Source: JBBDXS01 sp040902195 (lineage in GTDB: Bacteria; Chloroflexota; Dehalococcoidia; DSTF01; RBG-16-68-14). From it: a stretch of DNA of 64,000 nucleotides. Position 1 is the first letter of the stretch, and each line of letters begins with the position of its first letter. The DNA lies in contig JBBDXS010000019.1 of NCBI GenBank assembly GCA_040902195.1, forward strand, positions 62,001-126,000, given 5' to 3'. A program made the position numbers and the translations under genes. The notes under the pieces are model-generated. The model did no database searches. It saw nothing but the letters and a program-made list of their open reading frames with translations, and was not told the DNA's origin. This document shows, in pieces, positions 24,900 through 32,161 of this stretch.

Positions 24900-24914
24900 A
24901 AGATTCGTAATCTT
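24900..24914. promoter_or_regulatory. Inverted repeat upstream of the spondin-domain gene
   Basis: AAGATT-CGT-AATCTT, a perfect 6-bp inverted repeat 66 bases before the spondin gene. It lies just upstream of a TATGCT (24933-24938) that could serve as a -10 box. It may be an operator; the binding protein is unknown. Confidence 0.35.
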
Positions 24915-24980
24915 CTCACCATCTCCGACCCGTATGCTGGGTCCAAATCCAACGAGTCACGGCAGTAAAGGAGGACCGCA

Positions 24981-25832
24981 ATGGAGAAGACAATGTCACG
25001 TGCTGCAGTGCTGGCGATGCTTGGGGCGGCCCTGGCTGCGCTAGGCTTCCTGGCAGCGCCTGGCGCGCAGGCGCAGGAGGCCACGCAGACCTACAACGTC
25101 ACGATCGAGAATCTCACCGATGGCCAGCCCTTTACGCCTCCGGTCGTGGTCGCCCACAGCGACGCCACCGACGTTTTTCAGACGGGCGAGGCGGCCTCAT
25201 CGGAACTCACCCAGATCGCCGAGAACGGCAACAACGACCCGATGGTGGCGCTGCTGAGCGCCTCAAGTGACGTGGTCGATTACGCCACCGGGAGCGCCCC
25301 GATCAAGCCCGGCGAGTCGGCCACGCTGAGCATCGATGCCATGCCCGGTGACAAGCTGTCGGCGGTGTTCATGCTGATCTGCACGAATGACGGCTTCTCG
25401 GGCGTCGACTCGCTCGCGCTGCCCACCAGCGGCTCGCAGTCGGTCGACGGAAACGCCTATGACGCCGGCAGTGAGACGAACACCGAGGACTTCGTTGACA
25501 TCGTTCCGCCCTGTCAGGCGCTTGTCGGCGTCATGTCGGACGATCCGGGCACCGGCGAAAGCAACCCGGCTCTGGCCGAGGGTGGCGTCATCTCGATGCA
25601 CTCTGGGATTCAGGGCGGCACCGACCTGACGGTCGCCGACCACGGCTGGACCGATCCTGTAGCCCGCATTACGGTTGCGGTGCAGCCTGCGGGCGACCTG
25701 CCCAGCTCCGGCACCGGCCTTGGCGACGCGGGAACCAACTTCGGCTGGGTACTCTACGCCGCAGCCGCAGGCGCGCTCCTCCTCATCCTCGGCGGTGCGA
25801 CCTTCGCCGCGAGCCGGCGAACGGTGAACTAG
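24981..25832 (+). CDS. Secreted spondin-domain protein with C-terminal anchor
   Basis: A 283-residue exported protein: signal peptide (about 1-31, ending AQAQ), then a spondin_N-like domain opening with the typical YNVTIENLTDGQPFTPP, and the later block NPALAEGGVISMHSGIQ. Near the C-terminus LPSSGTG precedes a hydrophobic helix and a basic tail (RRTVN), the layout of a sortase or membrane-retention signal although it is not a strict LPxTG. Bacterial spondin-domain proteins have no established function. AGGAGG lies just upstream of the ATG. Confidence 0.85.
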   Translation: MEKTMSRAAVLAMLGAALAALGFLAAPGAQAQEATQTYNVTIENLTDGQPFTPPVVVAHSDATDVFQTGEAASSELTQIAENGNNDPMVALLSASSDVVDYATGSAPIKPGESATLSIDAMPGDKLSAVFMLICTNDGFSGVDSLALPTSGSQSVDGNAYDAGSETNTEDFVDIVPPCQALVGVMSDDPGTGESNPALAEGGVISMHSGIQGGTDLTVADHGWTDPVARITVAVQPAGDLPSSGTGLGDAGTNFGWVLYAAAAGALLLILGGATFAASRRTVN

Positions 25833-25843
25833 CCCACCAGGAA

Positions 25844-25881
25844 ACGACGAGAGCCGGGTCATGTGTCCCGGCTCTCGTCGT
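25844..25881 (+). terminator. Perfect 15-bp hairpin terminator after the spondin gene
   Basis: A 15-bp inverted repeat (25844-25858 with 25867-25881) with an 8-nt loop, 12 bases after the stop. It separates the spondin gene from the two-component genes. Apparent start codons inside the hairpin are therefore unlikely starts for the response regulator. Confidence 0.75.
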
Positions 25882-25917
25882 ATGGGCGAGGTGATCGGGG
25901 CCGATACAATGGCAGCG

Positions 25918-26607
25918 ATGGCTGAGCAGAAGGTGCTGATCGTCGAGGACGAGCCGATGGTCGCCGAGGTGGTCGAACGCTACCTCCGCCGCGATGGCTA
26001 TCAGGTGCAGACCGTCGCCAGCGGCCCGGCCGCGCTCGATGAGTTCTCACGCTTTCGCCCCGACCTCGTCGTCCTTGATCTAATGCTGCCCGGCTTGGAC
26101 GGGCGCGAGGTCTGCCGGCGCATTCGCGCCCGCTCCCAGACGCCTGTGATCATGCTCACGGCGCGCAGCGATGAGGTCGACAAGCTCGTCGGCCTCGAGC
26201 TTGGCGCTGACGACTATGTCACGAAGCCCTTCAGCCCGCGCGAGTTGGCCGCTCGCGTGAAGGCCGTCCTGCGGCGCGCCGTCGACCGCCGATCTGAGCT
26301 CGATACCGAGGTGCTGCAGTTCGATCGGCTCCGCGTCGACGGCGCAGCGCGCTCGGTTGAGGACGAGCGCGGGCGCGTGCAGCTCACGGCACGCGAGTTC
26401 GACCTGCTGTATTACCTGGCCGGCCACGCCGGCCACGTGTTCACGCGCAACCAGCTCATGGACGCCGTCTGGGACTACGAGTTCGCTGGTGACGCCAGCA
26501 CGGTGACCGTGCACGTGCGCCGCCTTCGCGCCAAGATCGAGGCCGATCCGTCACGGCCGCGCTATCTCAAGACCGTGTGGGGCATGGGATACAAGTTTGA
26601 ACCGTAG
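25918..26607 (+). CDS. OmpR/PhoB-family response regulator
   Basis: A 229-residue response regulator: receiver domain with acidic pocket VEDEP, phospho-acceptor Asp54 (VVLDLMLPG), Thr in MLTAR and Lys in TKPF, then an OmpR-type winged helix (LTAREFDLLYYLAGHAG, VTVHVRRLRAKIE). ATG 25918 is chosen because it begins the conserved domain and TACAAT (25905-25910) lies 7 bases upstream, suggesting a leaderless mRNA. It overlaps its kinase gene by 11 bp. Targets are unknown; the spondin gene next door is a candidate. Confidence 0.93.
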   Translation: MAEQKVLIVEDEPMVAEVVERYLRRDGYQVQTVASGPAALDEFSRFRPDLVVLDLMLPGLDGREVCRRIRARSQTPVIMLTARSDEVDKLVGLELGADDYVTKPFSPRELAARVKAVLRRAVDRRSELDTEVLQFDRLRVDGAARSVEDERGRVQLTAREFDLLYYLAGHAGHVFTRNQLMDAVWDYEFAGDASTVTVHVRRLRAKIEADPSRPRYLKTVWGMGYKFEP

Positions 26608-27883
26608 TCTGACCGCCGCTCGGCCCGTCCTCCGGGCTGCGCCGCCGTGGCTGGGTGCGCTGCTGGCGCTCACGATCGCCGTCGGGCTCGGGCTCCTGCT
26701 CGTGCAGCTCATGATGTCGCCGCCGGCCAGCGACCAGCGCCAGCTCGCGACCTATCTCACCATCTCCGGTGCGGCGACGCTCGCTGGCGGCTGGCTCGCC
26801 CTCCGCCTAGCGGATCGCGTTGTTGGCCTGTCGATCCAGATGAAGTCGTTCCTCGGCGGTGTCCTCGGCGGCGGCGTCGCGCTGCTCAACGTCGTTATCG
26901 TTGCGCAGCTCATGTTCGTCTCGACCGCGCATGACCTGAGGCTGTTGTTCGCGCTGCTCAGCTTCAGCGCCGTCGTCATGATCTTCTTCAGCCTCTGGGT
27001 CGCCACGACCGTGGCCGGCCGCATCGAGCAGGTGGCGCGCGCGGTCCGCGCGCTGGCCTACGGCGCCTACGATGCGCGCGTGGACGTGGCCGGCGGCGAC
27101 GAAGTCGCCCAGCTCGCGCGCGACGTCAATGTCTTGGCGACGCGTCTCCACGAGGCCGAGGAGCAGCGCCGCGCCCTCGATCGCGAGCGCAACGAGCTGA
27201 CGGCCGCCATCTCCCACGACTTGCGCACGCCGCTCGCCAGTGTCCGCGCCATGGTCGAGGCCCTCGACGACCGCATCGTTGAGGATGAGACAGAGGTTGC
27301 GCGCTACTACGCCGCGATCCGGCGCGAGATCGAACACCTCAACCGCCTGATCGATGACCTCTTCGAGCTCGCCCAGCTCGACGCTGGAGCGCTGCGGCTC
27401 GAACGCAAGCCGGTCGCCCTCCAGGAGGTCGCGGCTGAGGTCGTCGACGCAATGCAGGCGCAAGCGCAGCGCAGAGGCGTGGCGCTGAGCTTCAGGATCG
27501 AAGGGCAAGAGCCGCCGGAGCTCTCGCTCGACGGCGCCCGCATCGAGCGCGTTGCCGCGAACCTCGTCCGCAACGGACTTGAGCATACGCACGAGGGTGG
27601 CCGCGTCGAGGTCTGCGTCTTCACCGAAGACGGCTTCGTTGCGTTGCGCGTTTCGGACGCGGGCGAAGGAATCGAGGCTGACGACCTGGCGCGCATCTGG
27701 CAGCGTTTCTATCGCGCCGAGAAGTCACGCGGCCGCGGCGCTGACGCGGCGGACGGCGCCGGCCTCGGCCTCGCCATCGTGCGCGGCTTCGTCGAGGCGC
27801 ACGGTGGTACCGTCGAAGTCTCGTCCGCTGCCGGCTGCGGCGCCACGTTCACTGTGCGCCTGCCCCTGTTAGCCTGCGGGTGA
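26597..27883 (+). CDS. Sensor histidine kinase
   Basis: A 428-residue membrane kinase beginning with TTG: four hydrophobic segments in about residues 15-140, a HAMP-like linker (about 140-190), the dimerisation domain with phospho-His in AISHDLRTPLASV, and an ATPase domain with N box NLVRNGLEHTH and G boxes SDAGEGI and GAGLGLAIV. With little extracytoplasmic loop it probably senses within the membrane or through a partner. Cognate to the overlapping response regulator. Confidence 0.93.
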   Translation: MNRSLTAARPVLRAAPPWLGALLALTIAVGLGLLLVQLMMSPPASDQRQLATYLTISGAATLAGGWLALRLADRVVGLSIQMKSFLGGVLGGGVALLNVVIVAQLMFVSTAHDLRLLFALLSFSAVVMIFFSLWVATTVAGRIEQVARAVRALAYGAYDARVDVAGGDEVAQLARDVNVLATRLHEAEEQRRALDRERNELTAAISHDLRTPLASVRAMVEALDDRIVEDETEVARYYAAIRREIEHLNRLIDDLFELAQLDAGALRLERKPVALQEVAAEVVDAMQAQAQRRGVALSFRIEGQEPPELSLDGARIERVAANLVRNGLEHTHEGGRVEVCVFTEDGFVALRVSDAGEGIEADDLARIWQRFYRAEKSRGRGADAADGAGLGLAIVRGFVEAHGGTVEVSSAAGCGATFTVRLPLLACG

Positions 27884-27916
27884 TACCGCAGCCCGGCGAA
27901 GGGGCTCACCGGCCTG

Positions 27917-28096
27917 CTAGCCACCGCGGCAGGCTGCTATCGCGTCCCAGGCTTCCTCGCGCCCGCCCCAGCCCGCGATCGTGACGAGCTTCTCTGGCTC
28001 CAGCGTCTTGTAGACCGCGACGTTTTCTTTTCTTTCGCCGGTGGTGATCTCGATCACCGAGGGGCCGCCGCGGACGCGCGTACCATGTAGGTACAT
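27917..28096 (-). CDS. Possible small protein (59 aa)
   Basis: An open frame of 59 codons, from ATG 28096 to TAG, lies in an otherwise empty 263-bp gap. Its third positions are GC-rich like neighbouring genes, and the translation looks protein-like (VIEITTGERKENVAVYKTLE, then IAGWGGREEAWDAIAAC). Against it, the start lies inside the operator palindrome and no ribosome site is well placed. Could be a real small protein or a relic of a larger gene. Function unknown. Confidence 0.35.
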   Translation of the reverse strand: MYLHGTRVRGGPSVIEITTGERKENVAVYKTLEPEKLVTIAGWGGREEAWDAIAACRGG

Positions 28097-28114
28097 ACCC
28101 CCAGGGGGTATGTA
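28092..28114. promoter_or_regulatory. CsoR/CstR-type operator palindrome
   Basis: TACATACCCCC-A-GGGGGTATGTA, a perfect 11-bp inverted repeat. ATACCCC...GGGGTAT palindromes are the operators of the CsoR/RcnR/CstR repressor family (copper, nickel or persulfide sensing). It lies 33 bases before the DUF2630-like gene that leads the sulfur/membrane cluster. DsrE downstream points to persulfide (CstR) more than copper. No repressor of this family is encoded in the window. Confidence 0.65.
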
Positions 28115-28146
28115 GATGTCAGGACTGCGAGAAAGGAGCCCACGCC

Positions 28147-28437
28147 ATGAAGTCCGTCACCATGGATCGAATCAACCAGCTTTCAGCCGAACGGTCGAGG
28201 TTGTACGCCCTGGCCACGAACGGCCAGCGCGGGGAGTCGGTCCGGCGCGTTCGTGAGGTGAGCCAGGAACTCGAGGTCCTCTGGGACCGCCGCCGCGGCG
28301 AGCTGGCCGGACATCGCGACGCAATCGAGCTGCTTGTCGACCGCGCGTACGAGCGCGTTTACGGCGCCGGTTTCGACGACGTCGTGATGCCGCCCCGCGT
28401 CGATGAGCCTGAGGAGGAGGTGTCCGTAGCCGCATAG
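28147..28437 (+). CDS. DUF2630-like small helical protein
   Basis: A 96-residue helical protein. MDRINQLSAERSRLYAL and the later SQELEVLWDRRRGEL match the pattern of DUF2630 proteins (DRI-x-L-x-EE-x-RL ... L-x-x-x-WD-x-RR), which are small, charged and of unknown function. A strong AAAGGAG site precedes the ATG. It is the first gene after the CsoR/CstR-type operator and is followed by three membrane-protein genes. Confidence 0.65.
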   Translation: MKSVTMDRINQLSAERSRLYALATNGQRGESVRRVREVSQELEVLWDRRRGELAGHRDAIELLVDRAYERVYGAGFDDVVMPPRVDEPEEEVSVAA

Positions 28438-28511
28438 CCCGAATCCATGCACGAGGCGCGGCCGCGGTCGCGCCGCAACAAGAAGCAACGAATCGAAAGG
28501 AGTGAACCAAC

Positions 28512-28874
28512 ATGGCAGTCAGCACAAGAAGCCTGAGCCTGACCCGGCCGAAAGACGCGCGAGAGCTGTACGCCAGCAACGCGGTGCAGCCCTATGTGGG
28601 CCTCGCCTTCGCGGCCACCGGCCTGATGGCGCTGGTCGTGTTCTTCATCATCAGCGCCGTCGTCGCCGGCTGGGTTTCCGACCAAGATCCGACGCAGCTC
28701 GCTCGGATCACCACCTATGAATCATGGCTCTTCCCCGTCTCCGTCGCCGCCATCGCGCTCGCCAAGGTCGGCATCGCCGTCGTCCTATTCGGCGTCGTGC
28801 GGCGGCTGTGGGTCCGGGTGGAGGGCATCAAAGAGTCGCTGCCCGCGCTGATCCAGCGCGGCAGCGGATCGTAA
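28512..28874 (+). CDS. Two-helix membrane protein of unknown function
   Basis: A 120-residue membrane protein with helices at about 30-56 and 71-97 and a cytoplasmic-looking tail (RRLWVRVEGIKESLP). It opens the series of three membrane-protein genes before dsrE, and its second half loosely resembles the last helix of the two longer proteins (helix, then R-x-R-x-x-x-x-K). An AAAGGAG site precedes the ATG. No family recognised. Confidence 0.7.
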   Translation: MAVSTRSLSLTRPKDARELYASNAVQPYVGLAFAATGLMALVVFFIISAVVAGWVSDQDPTQLARITTYESWLFPVSVAAIALAKVGIAVVLFGVVRRLWVRVEGIKESLPALIQRGSGS

Positions 28875-28889
28875 AGAAAGGAGAGAACA

Positions 28890-29594
28890 ATGACCATGGC
28901 TCTTCCATCGATACACACAAAGTACGGAGACGTCACCGTCACCAGAGCAGGAGGCCGGCAGACCATCATCCACACGGTGGCGAACTGGATGTGGCTGCCC
29001 ATGATCCTGATGGGCATCATGGCGGTGGGCACATCGGTCGGCCTCGGCATCGCCCAGGCCAAGGTCGCGTCCGATCTCGGCGACCAGTTCATCGCCGTGC
29101 GGCAGGCGAACTTCGAGGCGCTGAAGCCGCTCACGGCCGGCTTCCTCTTCCTCGGAGAGGCCTTCTTGCTCTCCGGCATCTCGTTCTTGCTGGCAACCAT
29201 CCTCGGTGCCCTGCGCTGGGGCGGCGGCGAGGTGCAGGAGTCGGTCGGCGCGCCGGTGAAGACGCTGAAGATGCCCTGGTCGGCCTGGGCGTTTGTCGGC
29301 CTGATGATGACCGGACTGGTCCTTGAGCTCGTAGCCTTCGGCACGCTGGCATTCGTCGCCGCCCAGGGCCACGCGGCCTGGATCGGGGCGACCGGCGTCA
29401 CCGAGCCCGGTAACGTCGCGGCGCTGAACCGGGCCGCAACGTATGCAGCGTGGGCAAACCCGCTGCGTGAGGCCGCGCTGGGCGTGCTCCTTACGGGCAT
29501 CGTCTTCGCGCTGTACACCATCTCCAACGTCCTGGGCTTTCAGTTCTCGCGCATCCGCGAGCTGATCCTGGGGCGGGAGGAAGGAGCTTCTTAA
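28890..29594 (+). CDS. Membrane protein of unknown function, paralogue A
   Basis: A 234-residue membrane protein with four predicted helices (about 34-55, 82-105, 128-155, 187-211). It is clearly paralogous to the next gene. Shared blocks include RQANFEALKPLTAGFLFLGE versus RRANFETLGQLIPGFMFLGF, the run GISFLLATILGALRWGGGEVQE versus GISFAIARILGVFRTGGGDVQE (each with the same Gly-Gly-Gly turn), and HAAWI-x-ATG versus HDAWINATG. No Cys motif or known transporter signature. It shares one base with the next start. Role unknown; context suggests sulfur or persulfide handling. Confidence 0.8.
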   Translation: MTMALPSIHTKYGDVTVTRAGGRQTIIHTVANWMWLPMILMGIMAVGTSVGLGIAQAKVASDLGDQFIAVRQANFEALKPLTAGFLFLGEAFLLSGISFLLATILGALRWGGGEVQESVGAPVKTLKMPWSAWAFVGLMMTGLVLELVAFGTLAFVAAQGHAAWIGATGVTEPGNVAALNRAATYAAWANPLREAALGVLLTGIVFALYTISNVLGFQFSRIRELILGREEGAS

Positions 29595-30292
29595 TGACAA
29601 CCGGAAACCTGGTACTCAACCAACCAACGTTGCGCTATGTCGAGACGGAGAAGCCTCTCGGGCGCAACCTGGCCCAAACGCTGGGCCACTACCTCTGGGG
29701 CCCGATGGCGTTGATGGGGCTGATGTTCGTAGGGACGGCCTTCGCGCTGGCAATCGCCCGCGCGCAACTCTCCGTCGACCTATCGGAGGAGTTCACGCCC
29801 CTGCGCAGGGCGAACTTCGAGACGCTGGGCCAGCTCATCCCGGGCTTCATGTTCCTGGGCTTCGCGTTCATCTTCTCCGGCATTAGCTTCGCCATCGCGC
29901 GCATCCTCGGTGTCTTCCGAACAGGAGGCGGCGACGTGCAGGAAGCGGCCGGCGGAGGGATCAAGACGCCGGTCATGCCGGTCACCGCCTGGATCTTCCT
30001 GGGCGGGATGATGATGGGGATGATGGTGCTCGTCTTCACGTTCGCCGGCCACGTCTATGCGGCGGTCCAGGCGCACGACGCGTGGATTAACGCGACGGGC
30101 CCGAGTGGCGCCGACGCTGCGTCCCTCGGTCGCGCCGAGACGTGGGCCACCTGGCTGGAAGGGCTGCAGCGGGTCGGCGTGGGTCTCTACCTCGCCTCCA
30201 TCGCCGTCGTCTTCAGCACCATCGTTAACGTGATCCGCTTCCAGACGCTGCGGATCAAGGAGCTCGCTGAGGAGGTGCGTACCGCCGCGTAG
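29594..30292 (+). CDS. Membrane protein of unknown function, paralogue B
   Basis: A 232-residue membrane protein with the same four-helix plan as its upstream paralogue, suggesting a heteromeric complex that arose by tandem duplication. Its third helix is unusually Met-rich (LGGMMMGMMVLVF), which could coordinate a soft metal such as Cu(I) (speculative). The ATG shares a base with the preceding stop. A highly structured 124-bp gap follows before dsrE. No known family recognised. Confidence 0.8.
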   Translation: MTTGNLVLNQPTLRYVETEKPLGRNLAQTLGHYLWGPMALMGLMFVGTAFALAIARAQLSVDLSEEFTPLRRANFETLGQLIPGFMFLGFAFIFSGISFAIARILGVFRTGGGDVQEAAGGGIKTPVMPVTAWIFLGGMMMGMMVLVFTFAGHVYAAVQAHDAWINATGPSGADAASLGRAETWATWLEGLQRVGVGLYLASIAVVFSTIVNVIRFQTLRIKELAEEVRTAA

Positions 30293-30303
30293 CAAGCAGT
30301 CCC

Positions 30304-30385
30304 GGGGAGCCCCCGTCCTCCCCGTCTGCCGCCCGGAGCGGCAGGGCAGCCTCCACAGGCCCGCTCTGCCGCTCCCGAGGCTGCC
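30304..30385 (+). other. Structured intergenic RNA element with competing hairpins upstream of dsrE
   Basis: Four perfect inverted repeats lie in 82 bases. A: GGGGA/TCCCC (30304-30308/30319-30323). B: CTGCCGC/GCGGCAG (30326-30332/30338-30344). C: GAGCGGCAG/CTGCCGCTC (30336-30344/30366-30374). D: GGCAGCCTC/GAGGCTGCC (30345-30353/30377-30385). B and C use the same central strand, and C and D interleave, so the RNA must choose between structures or form a pseudoknot. It may be a terminator, a processing site or an attenuator. No U tract follows. Confidence 0.55.
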
Positions 30386-30416
30386 AACCAGCAGTAGACC
30401 AGAGAGGAGAACACGT

Positions 30417-30794
30417 ATGGATGCCAAGATTGCAATCGTGCTGCAAGCAGGCTCGGACGGCCATGAGGGGCTGGCCCGGGCGTTCCACAGTCTCGTCTAC
30501 GCGAAAGAGTTGAGGGAGCATGGCGCGGACGTACGCCTCATCTTCGATGGGGCCGGCACCGAGTGGCTCGCTCAATTTCACCGGTCCGACTCGGAGCAGG
30601 TTCGGGGCCTCGGCCTCCTGTTCGAGCAGCTCAAGGGCCAGGGCGTGGTCTACGAAGTGTGCGACTACTGCGCCGGCGCCTTCGGGGTCAAGGAAGACTT
30701 GAAGGCCCAGAATGAGCCGCTGGTCGCGGAGTACATGGACCACCCTAGCATCGCGGGCCTGGTGAACGATGGCTACCAAATCTGGATCTTGTAG
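30417..30794 (+). CDS. DsrE/DsrF-like sulfur-relay protein
   Basis: A 125-residue cytoplasmic protein of the DsrE superfamily. The Rossmann-like pattern (AIVLQAG, ADVRLIFDG, VYEVCDYCAGAFGV) includes the conserved Cys in the C-A-x-x-x-G-V context (Cys85; Cys82 adjacent). Family members carry persulfide sulfur between proteins. An AGGAG ribosome site precedes the ATG, and the gene sits behind the structured RNA element and the CsoR/CstR-type operator cluster. Sulfur transfer is inferred from family and context. Confidence 0.85.
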   Translation: MDAKIAIVLQAGSDGHEGLARAFHSLVYAKELREHGADVRLIFDGAGTEWLAQFHRSDSEQVRGLGLLFEQLKGQGVVYEVCDYCAGAFGVKEDLKAQNEPLVAEYMDHPSIAGLVNDGYQIWIL

Positions 30795-30844
30795 TGAGCC
30801 GGCGCCATGGTACGGTTCTGATGCTTGTCACACTCCTGTCTCTT

Positions 30845-30860
30845 GGTGATCAATCTTACA
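30845..30860. promoter_or_regulatory. Weak CRP/FNR-like palindrome before the Grx-TrxR gene
   Basis: GGTGA-TCAATC-TTACA lies 80 bases upstream of ATG 30940. It keeps the N6 spacing but departs from the consensus at two positions. Listed because it sits in a short promoter-sized gap. Confidence 0.3.
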
Positions 30861-30939
30861 CTTCGGCTGAGCGGCAGCCCTTAAACTAGCGGTAGATACC
30901 CCACTGAACCGGACGAGGTCAAGAGAAGGAGGCCGCGCA

Positions 30940-32148
30940 ATGGCCGACATCAAAGTGTACGGCGCCCCGTGGTGCCCTGACTGCCGCCGGTCGAAGCAGT
31001 TCCTGGGTGAAATGCGCATCCCCTACGAGTGGGTCGACATCGACCAGGACGAGGCCGCGCGCGATGTCGTGCGGGAGAAGAACAGCGGCAAGCAGATCAT
31101 CCCGACGATCGTCTTTGCGGACGGTTCCTTCCTCGTCGAGCCGAGCAACGATGAGCTGGCCAGAAAGCTGGGCGTCCAGCTCCGAGCGGAGCGGACGTAC
31201 TACGACCTGATCATCGTCGGCGGCGGTCCGGCCGGGCTGACGTCGGCGATCTACGGGGCGAGGGAGGGCATCGAAACACTGGTCATCGAGAAGAGTGCGC
31301 TAGGCGGCCAGGCCGGCGTCACGGAGCGCATTGACAACTACCCGGGCTTTCCGGAGGGCGTCGGCGGCGCCGAGCTCGCCGGCCTGATCGTCCAGCAGGC
31401 GCGCCGCTACGGCGTCGAGCTGCTCTCGGCCGTGGATGTGGCCTCGATATCCAGCATGAACGGCAACGTCATCGTGGCGACGAAGACCGGCGACGAGTAC
31501 TGCGCGCGGGCTGCCATTGTCGCCACGGGTGCGAGCTACCGCCGGCTGGGCGTGCCTGGCGAGAGCGACCTGATCGGCGCGGGCATCCATTTCTGCGCGA
31601 CGTGCGATGGCCCCTTCTACAAAGGCTCGAAGGAGCTCATGGTGATCGGGGGCGGGAACTCGGGTGTCGAGGAGGCCTTCTTCCTCTCGAAGTTCACCGA
31701 CAAGATCACGATCCTCGAGTACATGCCGGAGCTCAAGGCGAGCGCCCTGTTGCAGGAGAAGGCCCGTTCCGACCCGAAGTTCCAGATCCTGACGAACACG
31801 GAGGTCACAGGGTTCGCGGCCAAGGACGGCAAGCTCGCAGCTGTCGTGGCGAAGGACCGCGCTACGGGCAAAGAGTTGGAGTTTCGGCCGGCGGCTGCGT
31901 TCGTCTTCATCGGCCTCTCGCCCAACACGGGCTTTCTCAAGGGTTCGGTGGAACTCGACAAGTGGGGCTTCGTCAAGACCGACGAGACGTTCGAGACAAG
32001 CCTGCCGGGCGTCTTCGCCGCGGGCGACGTGCGCGCCGGCAGCACGAAGCAGCTCGCCAGCGCGACGGGCGAGGGCGTAACGGCATTGCTCATGGCCCGC
32101 CAGTTCCTGCAGAAGGCCGGGGACGTGCCGGCGAGGCTGGCGTCATAA
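30940..32148 (+). CDS. Glutaredoxin-thioredoxin reductase fusion protein
   Basis: A 402-residue fusion. Residues 1-80 form a glutaredoxin/mycoredoxin-like domain with active site CPDC (Cys12/Cys15) and the IIPTIVF cis-Pro loop. Residues 88-395 form a thioredoxin-reductase-like flavoprotein: FAD motif GGGPAGL, redox site CATC (Cys219/Cys222), NADPH motif GGGNSGVE and C-terminal FAD block GVFAAGDVR. Electrons should pass from NADPH through FAD and CATC to the fused CPDC domain, letting one chain reduce disulfides directly. It follows dsrE and precedes nnrE by 13 bases. Confidence 0.92.
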   Translation: MADIKVYGAPWCPDCRRSKQFLGEMRIPYEWVDIDQDEAARDVVREKNSGKQIIPTIVFADGSFLVEPSNDELARKLGVQLRAERTYYDLIIVGGGPAGLTSAIYGAREGIETLVIEKSALGGQAGVTERIDNYPGFPEGVGGAELAGLIVQQARRYGVELLSAVDVASISSMNGNVIVATKTGDEYCARAAIVATGASYRRLGVPGESDLIGAGIHFCATCDGPFYKGSKELMVIGGGNSGVEEAFFLSKFTDKITILEYMPELKASALLQEKARSDPKFQILTNTEVTGFAAKDGKLAAVVAKDRATGKELEFRPAAAFVFIGLSPNTGFLKGSVELDKWGFVKTDETFETSLPGVFAAGDVRAGSTKQLASATGEGVTALLMARQFLQKAGDVPARLAS

Positions 32149-32161
32149 AAGGGCATGACGC

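Noticed and set aside
28043..28058. GGTGA-TCTCGA-TCACC palindrome as a firm CRP site
   Set aside because: It lies inside a possible coding frame (encoding V-I-E-I-T) about 90 bases before the next gene; kept only as a note.
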